A stretch of 22,067 nt of DNA from JBBIOI01 sp037443425 (GTDB lineage Bacteria; Desulfobacterota; BSN033; UBA1163): assembly GCA_037443425.1 (NCBI GenBank), contig JBBIOI010000054.1, forward strand, positions 1 to 22,067, read 5' to 3'. The notes below the pieces were generated by a model, which worked only from the letters and a program-made list of their open reading frames with translations, did no database searches and was not told the origin of the DNA. The position numbers and the translations under genes were made by a program. Shown here in pieces: positions 1-7,557 of this stretch (position 1 is its first letter; the number at the start of each line of letters is the position of its first letter).

Positions 1-256
1 ATCTGTTAAACTTACAAAACCCGAAGGGGCTATGAGCCTTTTTACCGCAATAGCCCTTTCAATCATCTATTTGATTTTAACAGAGTTAATAGGCTTTATT
101 ATTGGGACAATAGTAATTATCCTTGCATTTCTCTGGTTTGCTAACTATCGTCGGATATCAGTGGGCTTAATTTATTCAATCATAACTTCTTTTGTCCTTT
201 ATTTTCTTTTCTACAGCATTCTCAAGGTTAATCTACCTCGAGGAATCATTTTTTAG
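1..256 (+). CDS. TctB-family transporter small membrane subunit, C-terminal part (5'-truncated by window edge)
   Basis: The frame is open from base 2 to the stop at 254-256, so this is the tail of a gene that begins upstream; the Met at 32 is internal and probably not the start. The visible 84 residues form two or three hydrophobic helices and end in a short tail (LKVNLPRGIIF). This matches the C-terminal half of TctB, the small integral membrane subunit of tripartite tricarboxylate transporters (about 150 residues, four helices). A TctA-type gene follows 56 bp downstream in the same direction, which is the usual tctB-tctA order and the main support for the call. The periplasmic binding protein TctC is not in the window and may lie upstream. 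The protein itself has few diagnostic residues. Confidence 0.7.
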   Translation, partial: SVKLTKPEGAMSLFTAIALSIIYLILTELIGFIIGTIVIILAFLWFANYRRISVGLIYSIITSFVLYFLFYSILKVNLPRGIIF

Positions 257-312
257 TAAAAAATTTAAATTAGGGGTTTATAAACTGATAATTTGAAACT
301 TAAAACTTATTT

Positions 313-1809
313 ATGTTTTTCGAAGGCTTAATTTTAACGATATCATTAAAAGGGATCTTCTTTCTCGTAATTGGAGGCCTAATTGGTCTGATTATAGGTA
401 TACTTCCTGGATTGGGACCTGTTTTTGGAACAGCACTCATGCTTCCTTTTACATTTTGGCTTCCAGCACACCTGGCCCTTATCTTTCTTGGATCTCTTTA
501 TTCATGTTGTGTATACGGCGGGTCGATTACTGCCTGCTTGTTAGGTATCCCTGGGACTACTGGTAGTATTACAACAACTTTTGATGGATATCCGCTTTCA
601 AGGCAGGGTAAGGCAGGGGTTAGCCTTGGACTATCAGCAACATCTTCTCTGTTTGGAGGATTATTTGGAGTTTTATGTCTTGCCTTATTAACACCAATAT
701 TGGCAAAATTTGCACTTAAAATCGGGCCTGCTGAGTACTTTATGTTAGCAATGTTTGGTCTTTCGATGGTTGCCGTAACATCGAAAGGTGATACTTTAAG
801 AGGACTCCTCATGGGTTGTATTGGCATTCTAATATCCAATATTGGAATAAGCGTTGTAGGAGGTGAAAATCGATGCACATTTGGTTCTTCCTATCTCGAA
901 GGAGGTATACCATTCGTTCCAGCAAGCATAGGGCTTTTTGCACTTTCTCAGGCCTTTAGCCTCGCAGAACAGGGTGGAGCTATTTCTAAGATTGGAAAGG
1001 TTACATCAGGCGTCTGGGAAGGAGTGAGGGAGACCATTAAAAGACCGTTAAATGTTCTGCGGAATGCCATTTTAGGAACAGCAATAGGAATCATACCAGG
1101 AGTTGGTATCAACGTTGCCAATTTTATGGCTTATTTGGTAGAGTCTCGGATAAATAAAAATATTGATCCACCTTTTGGAAAGGGTCAATATTTAGGTGTA
1201 ATTGCTCCAGAAGCGGCTAACAATGCCTGTGTTTCAGGAGAGCTTATCCCTGCTTTTGCCTTTGGGATTCCAGGGGGGTCAACTGCGGCTATATTCTTAG
1301 CTGCACTGATGATGCATGATCTTAAACCAGGCTACGATTTTTTCCAGAGCGGAGGCTCAGCTGCCTCAGCCCTTATATGGGGAATGTTTTTTTCACAGTT
1401 TCTGTTCTTTATTTTTGGGGTCCTTGGTGCAAACTTTTTTTCAAAAGTGACATTAGTGAGAAATTCAATTCTTGTCCCTGCAATTATAGCGCTCTGTTAT
1501 GTGGGAGCATTTTCAAATCGTGGACTTTTTGCAGATGTCATTGTAATGACCGTATTTGGAATCGCTGGCTATATAATGTATAAACATAATTATTCTATAG
1601 CATGTCTTGTCCTCGGGATGATTCTTGGACCTATGGCAGAAACAAACTATACCCGCGCCCTTATACTATCCGATGGATCTCATAGAATTTTCATAAGTAA
1701 ACCAATCTCAGCAATCCTCCTTACAATAATTATAATAATGCTTATCTATGGACTTCTACCATGGGAAAGATTTATTAAGGGAAGAAATAAAAATATTGAA
1801 AGGAGTTAA
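313..1809 (+). CDS. tctA: TctA-family tripartite tricarboxylate transporter large permease subunit
   Basis: This 498-residue polytopic inner-membrane protein is the main transport subunit of a TctABC-type secondary carrier, which takes up a carboxylate delivered by a periplasmic TctC protein. Family hallmarks are visible: GILPGLGP at residues 29-36, the CLLGIPGTTGS loop (75-85) followed by DGYPLSRQGKA (91-101), and in the second half EAANNA with a further FGIPGGSTAA loop. The length is normal for TctA. The start at 313 gives the usual short lead-in before the first helix, but no convincing ribosome binding site precedes it, so translation may be coupled to the upstream tctB-like gene. The next gene begins 6 bp after the stop. 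The substrate cannot be read from the sequence; TctA relatives carry citrate, tricarballylate, other dicarboxylates and aromatic acids. Confidence 0.93.
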   Translation: MFFEGLILTISLKGIFFLVIGGLIGLIIGILPGLGPVFGTALMLPFTFWLPAHLALIFLGSLYSCCVYGGSITACLLGIPGTTGSITTTFDGYPLSRQGKAGVSLGLSATSSLFGGLFGVLCLALLTPILAKFALKIGPAEYFMLAMFGLSMVAVTSKGDTLRGLLMGCIGILISNIGISVVGGENRCTFGSSYLEGGIPFVPASIGLFALSQAFSLAEQGGAISKIGKVTSGVWEGVRETIKRPLNVLRNAILGTAIGIIPGVGINVANFMAYLVESRINKNIDPPFGKGQYLGVIAPEAANNACVSGELIPAFAFGIPGGSTAAIFLAALMMHDLKPGYDFFQSGGSAASALIWGMFFSQFLFFIFGVLGANFFSKVTLVRNSILVPAIIALCYVGAFSNRGLFADVIVMTVFGIAGYIMYKHNYSIACLVLGMILGPMAETNYTRALILSDGSHRIFISKPISAILLTIIIIMLIYGLLPWERFIKGRNKNIERS

Positions 1810-1815
1810 ACTATT

Positions 1816-2889
1816 ATGTCAGAAAGTTTATGGGTGAGAGAGATGATTCAGGGAGCTTATAATTGTGTTGTTAAATGGGGAAATCTAAAGCCAGGAGAGA
1901 AGGTTTTGATAATTACGGATTCAAAAGTTGATAATCAATTAATCGAGGCCCTGGGAACTGTTGCAACACTGGCTGGAGGAGAAGTTGTAATCACTATCAT
2001 ACCATCGCCTGAAAGGGAACATGTTGAACCTCCAGCACTTGTTTCATCTGCTATGAAAGAGGCGGATTTAATCCTTGCCTGTTGCTCAAAGCTAATCGGA
2101 CATACTGCTGCGACTTTTGAGGCACAGAAGAGAGGTGCAAGGTATATGGGAATCGGACCAAGGCCTGATGCCATGGCATCAAAAGGAGCGAAATTTCCAC
2201 CAGAGATCATTTTTGAGATGTGTACTGAGATGTCAAAGAAATGGATGTCTGCCAAAGAGATTCATATAACTGATTCAAAAGGCACGGACCTAAGGGCGAA
2301 GATTGATCCTGAAGATGTGATTGGTTTTGAAGGTGCAGGTGCACCTTTAGGGACCAGATTAAATCCAGAAAAACCACGGCGTGGAAGGATCGCATTTTGG
2401 GAAGGAGGTTTTGGGACAGTAGGATATTGGCCAAGATGGACGACAGAAGGTGTGGCCTATATGGATGCTATGGAAGGCTTTGCAGGTCTTTTAGCTAAAC
2501 CATTTAAGGTTGAAGTGGAAAAAGGGATGATTGTAAGATTTGAAGGTGCTCATGAGCAGGAAGAATATTTAAAGGATTTAATAAATCGCTACGGCCAAGA
2601 TGTTTTGCATATCGGAGAGATTATGATAGGGATGAATCCTCATGCCCCTTTGAATTTAGAAGGGACAACACATCTTCAGGCTCATAGAAGGGCAGGAACA
2701 GTTCATATTGCTTTTGGAAACAGCGTAGATGATTTCAGGACAGTGAAACCAGGGGTTCATATAGATAATCTTGTAATACGTCCAACTATAACATTGGATG
2801 GAGATCCGATTTTAAAAGATGGCCGTTTACTGATGCTTGATGAACCCAAATATCAAGAGATGGCAAAAAGATTTGGTGTATCATTTTAA
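1816..2889 (+). CDS. M29-peptidase / NicX-like metal-dependent enzyme
   Basis: This 357-residue soluble protein belongs to the fold shared by thermophilic M29 aminopeptidases (AmpS/aminopeptidase T) and 2,5-dihydroxypyridine dioxygenase NicX. An N-terminal alpha/beta domain (about 1-150) precedes a metal-binding C-terminal domain. Candidate metal ligands are the GE of HIGEIMIG (E268), H276 in GMNPHA, H286 and H290, and the H-x-D pair at 315-317 (GVHIDN). An H-x-D pair near the C-terminus is a metal ligand motif in both M29 enzymes and NicX. A strong purine run (gaaaggag) precedes ATG 1816. It lies between a transporter gene and aldolase-family genes in a tight operon, so a catabolic role (hydrolysis or ring opening of the imported compound) is more likely than peptide turnover. 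The reaction is not known; general leucyl aminopeptidase activity is the alternative. Confidence 0.75.
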   Translation: MSESLWVREMIQGAYNCVVKWGNLKPGEKVLIITDSKVDNQLIEALGTVATLAGGEVVITIIPSPEREHVEPPALVSSAMKEADLILACCSKLIGHTAATFEAQKRGARYMGIGPRPDAMASKGAKFPPEIIFEMCTEMSKKWMSAKEIHITDSKGTDLRAKIDPEDVIGFEGAGAPLGTRLNPEKPRRGRIAFWEGGFGTVGYWPRWTTEGVAYMDAMEGFAGLLAKPFKVEVEKGMIVRFEGAHEQEEYLKDLINRYGQDVLHIGEIMIGMNPHAPLNLEGTTHLQAHRRAGTVHIAFGNSVDDFRTVKPGVHIDNLVIRPTITLDGDPILKDGRLLMLDEPKYQEMAKRFGVSF

Positions 2890-2902
2890 AGGAGAATTGA
2901 TT

Positions 2903-3577
2903 ATGCCTCATGTCATTCATCGTATACAAAGAGTTTCAGATGAATTAGTAAAACAGTACAGAAGACTTTCTTCTGCAACTGTAAATGAAGCCTCGGGAGG
3001 AAAAGGGGCCCTTTCACACAGAATTAAACCGATCTCTCCTTGGATGAAAGTTTGTGGTCCTGCAATAACAGTTAAAGTTCGACCCTGTGATAATCTCATC
3101 CTTCATAAGGCAATCTATGTGGCACAGAAAGGTGATGTAATTATTGCAGATGCCGATGGATATTTAGAGGCTGGTGCATGGGGAGAGATCATGGCAGTGG
3201 CTGCACATGTTCGTGGAATAGAGGGATTTGTATTTAATGGAATGGTTAGAGATTCGGAGGAGATTAGCGAGCTTGGGTTTCCTATATTCTCATGTGGCCT
3301 AAGTATAAAGGGCACAGAGAAGATATCATTAGGATTGATTAATCATCCAATAAACATCGATAATGTTACAATCCATCCAGGTGATCTTGTTCTTGGAGAC
3401 CGTGATGGGATAGTTATTGTAAAGAGTGAAGAGGCAGAAGAGGTTTTAAAAAAATCACTTGAACGTGAAGAAAAGGAAAGGTTGATTAAGGAAAGACTTA
3501 AGGCTGGAGAGTCAACCCTGAAGATATATGGATTTGATGAGATTTTAAAGGCAAGAGGATTAACTGAAGAAGAGTAG
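2903..3577 (+). CDS. RraA / HMG-aldolase family protein, paralogue 1
   Basis: This 224-residue member of the RraA-like superfamily has as named relatives the RNase E inhibitor RraA and the class II 4-hydroxy-4-methyl-2-oxoglutarate / 4-carboxy-4-hydroxy-2-oxoadipate aldolases. The aldolase-type signature is present: WGEIMAVAA (93-101), and GMVRD with R116 and D117, the Arg/Asp pair that binds substrate carboxylate and Mg2+ in characterised aldolases. E. coli RraA is not an aldolase, so the retained pair together with the catabolic context favours an enzyme. The start at 2903 is chosen because AAAGGAG lies 8 bases upstream; an in-frame ATG at 2837 would overlap the preceding gene by 53 bp and lacks that signal. 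The C-terminus (about 175-224) is a charged helix, like that of the two following paralogues. Confidence 0.88.
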   Translation: MPHVIHRIQRVSDELVKQYRRLSSATVNEASGGKGALSHRIKPISPWMKVCGPAITVKVRPCDNLILHKAIYVAQKGDVIIADADGYLEAGAWGEIMAVAAHVRGIEGFVFNGMVRDSEEISELGFPIFSCGLSIKGTEKISLGLINHPINIDNVTIHPGDLVLGDRDGIVIVKSEEAEEVLKKSLEREEKERLIKERLKAGESTLKIYGFDEILKARGLTEEE

Positions 3578-3600
3578 TTAAAGGCTTTTGGAGGTGGAGG

Positions 3601-4272
3601 ATGAATTCAAAAGAGTTTGATGAAAAATATAGAGAAAGATTCAAAAGATTAGCTACAACAAATCTTTCAGATGCCTTAGATAAGGTTGGGATAAAAGGGG
3701 CTGTAATTGGTATAAGACCAATGTTTGATTGTCCAAAGATCGTTGGAAGGGCAGTAACCATTAAGATAACCGCTGCTGGAATGACCAAATCAAAGTATCA
3801 TATAGGTGTTCGGGCAATTGATGCAGCAAGCCCAGGAGATGTGATTATAATTGATAACCGAGGGGATATAAATAATAACTGCTGGGGTGAGATCTTATCC
3901 ATGGCTGCAAAGATGAAGGGGGTTTCAGGTGTAGTAGTGGATGGAGCAGTAAGAGACGTTGATGCCTGCAGGGAATTTGGATTCCCGATTTATGCCAAAG
4001 GCGTTGTCCCGCTTACAGCAAGGGGTAGGGTAATGGAAGAGTCATTTAATGAAATGATACGTATCGGTGATATTCAAGTAAGACCTGGGGATATTGTTAT
4101 GGCTGACATTAATGGAGTGGTAATTATACCTGAAGAAAAGATAGACGAAGTTTTAGAAACTGCAGAGGATATTCTTAAAAAGGAAGAGGCAATGATCGAG
4201 GAACTGAGAAAGGGGGTTTCTATATTAGAGGTTGATCAGAGATATTCTTATGAGACAATGCTAAAGAAATGA
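3601..4272 (+). CDS. RraA / HMG-aldolase family protein, paralogue 2
   Basis: This 223-residue protein is the second of three consecutive RraA-like genes. Key elements are FKRLATTNLSDALD near the N-terminus, WGEILSMAAKMKGVSG (95-110), GAVRD with R118 and D119, and RPGDIVMADINGVV near residue 161, all standard for the superfamily. It carries the full Arg-Asp pair expected of a divalent-metal-dependent aldolase. A very strong GGAGGTGGAGG run lies directly upstream of the ATG. The gene sits 23 bp after paralogue 1 and 28 bp before paralogue 3. The three proteins differ clearly in sequence, so this is not a recent tandem duplication. It may cleave a 4-hydroxy-2-oxo-acid to pyruvate plus another keto acid, or decarboxylate oxaloacetate as a side activity; the substrate is unknown. 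Confidence 0.88.
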   Translation: MNSKEFDEKYRERFKRLATTNLSDALDKVGIKGAVIGIRPMFDCPKIVGRAVTIKITAAGMTKSKYHIGVRAIDAASPGDVIIIDNRGDINNNCWGEILSMAAKMKGVSGVVVDGAVRDVDACREFGFPIYAKGVVPLTARGRVMEESFNEMIRIGDIQVRPGDIVMADINGVVIIPEEKIDEVLETAEDILKKEEAMIEELRKGVSILEVDQRYSYETMLKK

Positions 4273-4300
4273 AAATAAAAGATAAAAAAGGAGTAAGTGT

Positions 4301-4966
4301 ATGGCATTAAGATCAGATGATTTGGTTGAGAGATTTAAAAGACTTGATACAACATCGATATCAGATGCACTTGATCGTCTGGGCATAACAGGTGGCTGTC
4401 AAGGAATCTTACCACAGGTCTCTGGAACAAAGGCTGTTGGTAGAGCATTTACAGTCCGCTACAGACCATGTGGCATTGAGAAAGGGACAGTAGGAGACTT
4501 TCTCGATGATGTTGATCCAGGGCATGTTGTTGTTCTTGATAATGGTGGCAGGACATATGGAACTGTCTGGGGAGACATCATGACGGTTTATGCAATTAAA
4601 CGAGGTATTTCAGGGACAGTCATTGATGGTGTATGTCGAGATCTTCCAAAAATATTAGAGCTGAGGTATCCCATATTTACCCGAGGGCGATTTATGGTTA
4701 CTGGCAAGGATAGGGTTGAAGTGGATGCGATTAATGTTCCAGTCTCTATTTCAAATATCTTAGTTAAACCAGGAGATATTGTTGTAGCAGATGATACAGG
4801 TGTGGTCATTGTTCCATTTGAAAGGGCTGAAGAGGTATTAAATATAGCAATAGAGATTGATGAAGTAGAAAGGAAGATACTCGAGCTGATTGACAAAGGG
4901 GTATCACTTAAAGAGGCTCGGAAACAGATGGGTTATCACAAGTTACAGACAAAAGAGAATCGATAA
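4301..4966 (+). CDS. RraA / HMG-aldolase family protein, paralogue 3
   Basis: This 221-residue protein is the third RraA-like gene in the row. The N-terminus FKRLDTTSISDALDRLGITG is typical. The metal/substrate region reads WGDIMTVYAIKRG (90-102), with Asp where the two other paralogues have Glu, and GVCRD with R113 and D114 intact. AAAGGAG precedes the start at good distance. The gene ends 10 bp before the PreA-like flavoprotein. RraA-family proteins form trimers or hexamers, so the three proteins could be separate enzymes for successive or alternative substrates, or could mix into hetero-oligomers; the sequence does not decide between these. Confidence 0.88.
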   Translation: MALRSDDLVERFKRLDTTSISDALDRLGITGGCQGILPQVSGTKAVGRAFTVRYRPCGIEKGTVGDFLDDVDPGHVVVLDNGGRTYGTVWGDIMTVYAIKRGISGTVIDGVCRDLPKILELRYPIFTRGRFMVTGKDRVEVDAINVPVSISNILVKPGDIVVADDTGVVIVPFERAEEVLNIAIEIDEVERKILELIDKGVSLKEARKQMGYHKLQTKENR

Positions 4967-4976
4967 GGAGAAAAAA

Positions 4977-6260
4977 ATGGTAGACCTTAAAACAAAAATT
5001 GGGAAATTAAGTTTAAAGAATCCAATTATTCTTGCAGCAGGTCCATTGAGTGGCACAGCTAATCATATTAAAAAATGTGTAGATGCAGGATTTGGTGGTA
5101 TTGTTACTAAGACAACAACCTATTCTTATTATCTACAGAGATACCCAAGGCCTCTTTACAGGCTAAAGGATTTTATGAAAAGACCTGATGAACCATTCTA
5201 TGTGCCAAGGGATTATATGTGGATGCACAGGGAACATAATTCTATCTTCCCGCCTGATGTATTTGTAGAGATTATTAAACAGGTAAAAGGATATGTCCAT
5301 GAGCAAGGGACTATTTTAATCGGAAGTTTTGCAGGAAGAGGGATTTCAGAATGGCAGAAGGTGGTAGAAATGTTTGCAAAGGCCGGGGTTGATGCCATGG
5401 AGTTAAACTTCTGCTGCCCGTTTATACCAGAAGGCCTTGAAAAGGATGAGGCCAATTCTTTTCTTGGAATCTATTTTACCAGACACCCAGAGCGTGGGGC
5501 AGAGGTTATTAGAAAGCTTAAGGAGACAGTGGATATACCACTTTTCCCTAAACTTTCTCCTGATGGAACAAACTTTGTTGAGATAGCAAAGATATTTAAA
5601 GAGGCAGGAGCAGATGGTGTATCCCTGTTTGCTAATGATAGACTTTTAAGGATTGATATAGAAACAGGTAGACCTGTAAATTATGGTCCATGTGCTGGTA
5701 CATCATCGCATCTTAAGGCATTTACAATGAAATGGGTATCAGAAATCTGCCAATCCCTTAATATGCCAGTATTAGGAGGGAGGGGAGTACAGAGTTACGA
5801 AGATATTATTGAGTATCTGATGGCAGGCGCTTCAGGTGTTGAGGTATGTTCATCCATTATGGTTCATGGGTTAAAACACGTTAAGGTACTTCTTGAGGGT
5901 GTTGAGAGATTTATGGAAAGAAGAGGCTATAGAAATATTGATGACATTAGAGGCAGAGCCTTGAAGTATATATTATCTCCAAAACAGATGATAGAAGAAC
6001 TCAAACCGCTTTATGCAAATGTAGACTTAAATAGATGCATCGGTTGCCGTAGATGTGTTGAAGTCTGTGTATATGATGCAATAGATGTACTTCCTAAAAA
6101 GGTAAAGACAATAAATGAGAAATGTGCTGGATGCAGCCTTTGTAGTCAGGTCTGTCCTGTTTCAGCAATTGAGATGAAAGAGAGAGATAATGATCTTGAA
6201 CATTTTAGGGCATTGGCTTGGGAACATAGAGATTTAATGCCTGACCTATTTAAGAATTGA
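4977..6260 (+). CDS. PreA/dihydroorotate dehydrogenase-like flavoprotein with two C-terminal [4Fe-4S] motifs
   Basis: This 427-residue protein has an N-terminal FMN-binding TIM barrel (about 1-320) of the dihydropyrimidine/dihydroorotate dehydrogenase family: KNPIILAAGPLSG (14-26), the MELNFCCP strand (141-148), PKLSP (191-195) and GGRG (267-270). It ends with a ferredoxin-like domain with cysteines 354/357/360/364 and 383/386/389/393, as in PreA. ATG 4977 follows AAGGAGAAAAAA and is preferred over an upstream in-frame ATG at 4890 that would run through the preceding gene. In dihydropyrimidine dehydrogenase the loop after NxSCPH carries the catalytic Cys in an MGLACGQ-type motif. Here the loop (149-171) reads PEGLEKDEANSFLGIYFTRH and has no cysteine. 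It is therefore probably a reductase/dehydrogenase for a different unsaturated substrate, fed by ferredoxin or an unlinked electron donor; no PreT-like subunit is in the window. Confidence 0.85.
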   Translation: MVDLKTKIGKLSLKNPIILAAGPLSGTANHIKKCVDAGFGGIVTKTTTYSYYLQRYPRPLYRLKDFMKRPDEPFYVPRDYMWMHREHNSIFPPDVFVEIIKQVKGYVHEQGTILIGSFAGRGISEWQKVVEMFAKAGVDAMELNFCCPFIPEGLEKDEANSFLGIYFTRHPERGAEVIRKLKETVDIPLFPKLSPDGTNFVEIAKIFKEAGADGVSLFANDRLLRIDIETGRPVNYGPCAGTSSHLKAFTMKWVSEICQSLNMPVLGGRGVQSYEDIIEYLMAGASGVEVCSSIMVHGLKHVKVLLEGVERFMERRGYRNIDDIRGRALKYILSPKQMIEELKPLYANVDLNRCIGCRRCVEVCVYDAIDVLPKKVKTINEKCAGCSLCSQVCPVSAIEMKERDNDLEHFRALAWEHRDLMPDLFKN

Positions 6261-6276
6261 TTAGGAGAATCGAATA

Positions 6277-7557
6277 ATGGGAATGACGGTAACTGAGAAG
6301 ATTTTATCCAGTTCATCAGGAAAGAAAACATGTAAACCCGGAGATATTATTGAAACACGAATCGATGTTGTTATGCTTCATGATATTGGAACTCCAGGTA
6401 TTCAGAATCCTCTACATGAATTGGGAGTAGAAAGACTCCCCTCGTGGGTTAAGGTTGTAATAATTCTAGATCATTTTGTTCCTGCCCCAACAGTGAAGTC
6501 TGCGGAGAACCTTAAACTTACAAAAGAATTTGCAAAAAAACATAAGATCAAAAGCTATTATGAAATAGGAAGAGCTGGAATCTGTCACCAAATCATGCCT
6601 GAGAAAGGACACGTGAAACCAGGCCAGGTAATAGTTGGACCTGATTCACATATCACTACTTACGGTGCATTTGGTGCATATGCAACAGGACTTGGTGTTA
6701 CAGATACTGCAATTGCAATTGGAATAGGAAGGCTTTGGTTTAAGGTTCCAAATTCTATTAAGGTTTCTATTAATGGAAAACCTGATCCAGCAATATCGGC
6801 AAAGGATATTTCATTATTTTTATTAAAGGAATTTAATTCAAATCAGGTTCTTAATAAAGCAATTGAATTTGAAGGAGAGATTATTAATAAGATGTCCATC
6901 TCGGATAGGATGTGCCTATGTAATATGGCAGCAGAGATGGGTGCTGAGAATTGTATAGTTAATCCTGATAGTTTGACTTTGGAATATTTGAAAGAAAGAG
7001 TAGATTCTGAGTTTATGATCTTTTCCGCAGACCCTGATGCTAATTACGAATATGAGTATGAATTTGATATATCAAATTTAGAACCATTAGTTGCCTGTCC
7101 TCCAACACCATCAAATGTAAAAAGAGTTAAAGAGGTTATGGATATAAGAATTGATCAGGCATTTATCGGTTCGTGTTCAAATGGAAGGATAGAAGACTTA
7201 AGAATTGCAGCAAAGATATTAAAGGATGAAAAGGTTCACCCTGATGTTAGATTAATCATTACACCTGCCTCTCAGGAGGTATACCTACAGGCAATTAGAG
7301 AAGGCATTGTAGAGATATTTATAAAGGCAGGTGGAATAATTACACCACCTGCATGTGGTGCCTGCTTTGGTGGTCACTTAGGGCTTTTAGCCCCTAAAGA
7401 GGTATGTATATCTACATCAAATAGAAATTTTATAGGGAGGATGGGAAGTCCTGAGGCATTGATATATCTTGCGTCACCAGCCACTGTTGCTACCTCAGCC
7501 ATCGAAGGTAAAATATCAGATCCAAGGGAAAGATTACTAAGGAGTGCAAGGAGATGA
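6277..7557 (+). CDS. Aconitase-superfamily hydro-lyase, large subunit (LeuC / homoaconitase / DmdA-like)
   Basis: This 426-residue protein is the Fe-S large subunit of a two-subunit hydro-lyase. The three [4Fe-4S] ligands are C300 (in GSCSNGR) and C360 and C363 (in PPACGACFGG). VGPDSHITTYGAFG (120-133) and a C-terminal SNRNFIGRMG (381-390) are further hallmarks. The length suits the archaeal-type LeuC/homoaconitase/dimethylmalate dehydratase group rather than the longer E. coli-type LeuC. AGGAG lies 9 bases before ATG 6277; an ATG two codons later is an alternative. The small subunit overlaps its stop by 4 bp. The enzyme moves or adds water across a hydroxy-acid. Because it sits at the end of a transporter/aldolase operon with no other leucine genes in view, a catabolic substrate is more likely than isopropylmalate; leucine synthesis remains possible. 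Confidence 0.9.
   Translation: MGMTVTEKILSSSSGKKTCKPGDIIETRIDVVMLHDIGTPGIQNPLHELGVERLPSWVKVVIILDHFVPAPTVKSAENLKLTKEFAKKHKIKSYYEIGRAGICHQIMPEKGHVKPGQVIVGPDSHITTYGAFGAYATGLGVTDTAIAIGIGRLWFKVPNSIKVSINGKPDPAISAKDISLFLLKEFNSNQVLNKAIEFEGEIINKMSISDRMCLCNMAAEMGAENCIVNPDSLTLEYLKERVDSEFMIFSADPDANYEYEYEFDISNLEPLVACPPTPSNVKRVKEVMDIRIDQAFIGSCSNGRIEDLRIAAKILKDEKVHPDVRLIITPASQEVYLQAIREGIVEIFIKAGGIITPPACGACFGGHLGLLAPKEVCISTSNRNFIGRMGSPEALIYLASPATVATSAIEGKISDPRERLLRSARR

Noticed and set aside
498..878. Antisense open frame within tctA (and similar antisense frames in other genes)
   Set aside because: It is a shadow of strongly conserved coding sequence on the other strand, with no family match or ribosome binding site.
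2837..2902. Earlier in-frame ATG for the first RraA-like gene
   Set aside because: It would overlap the preceding gene by 53 bp and lacks a ribosome binding site; ATG 2903 has AAAGGAG at good distance and matches family length.
4890..4976. N-terminal extension of the PreA-like protein
   Set aside because: The added residues run through the end of the previous gene and do not look like the family; ATG 4977 has AAGGAG and begins the conserved domain.
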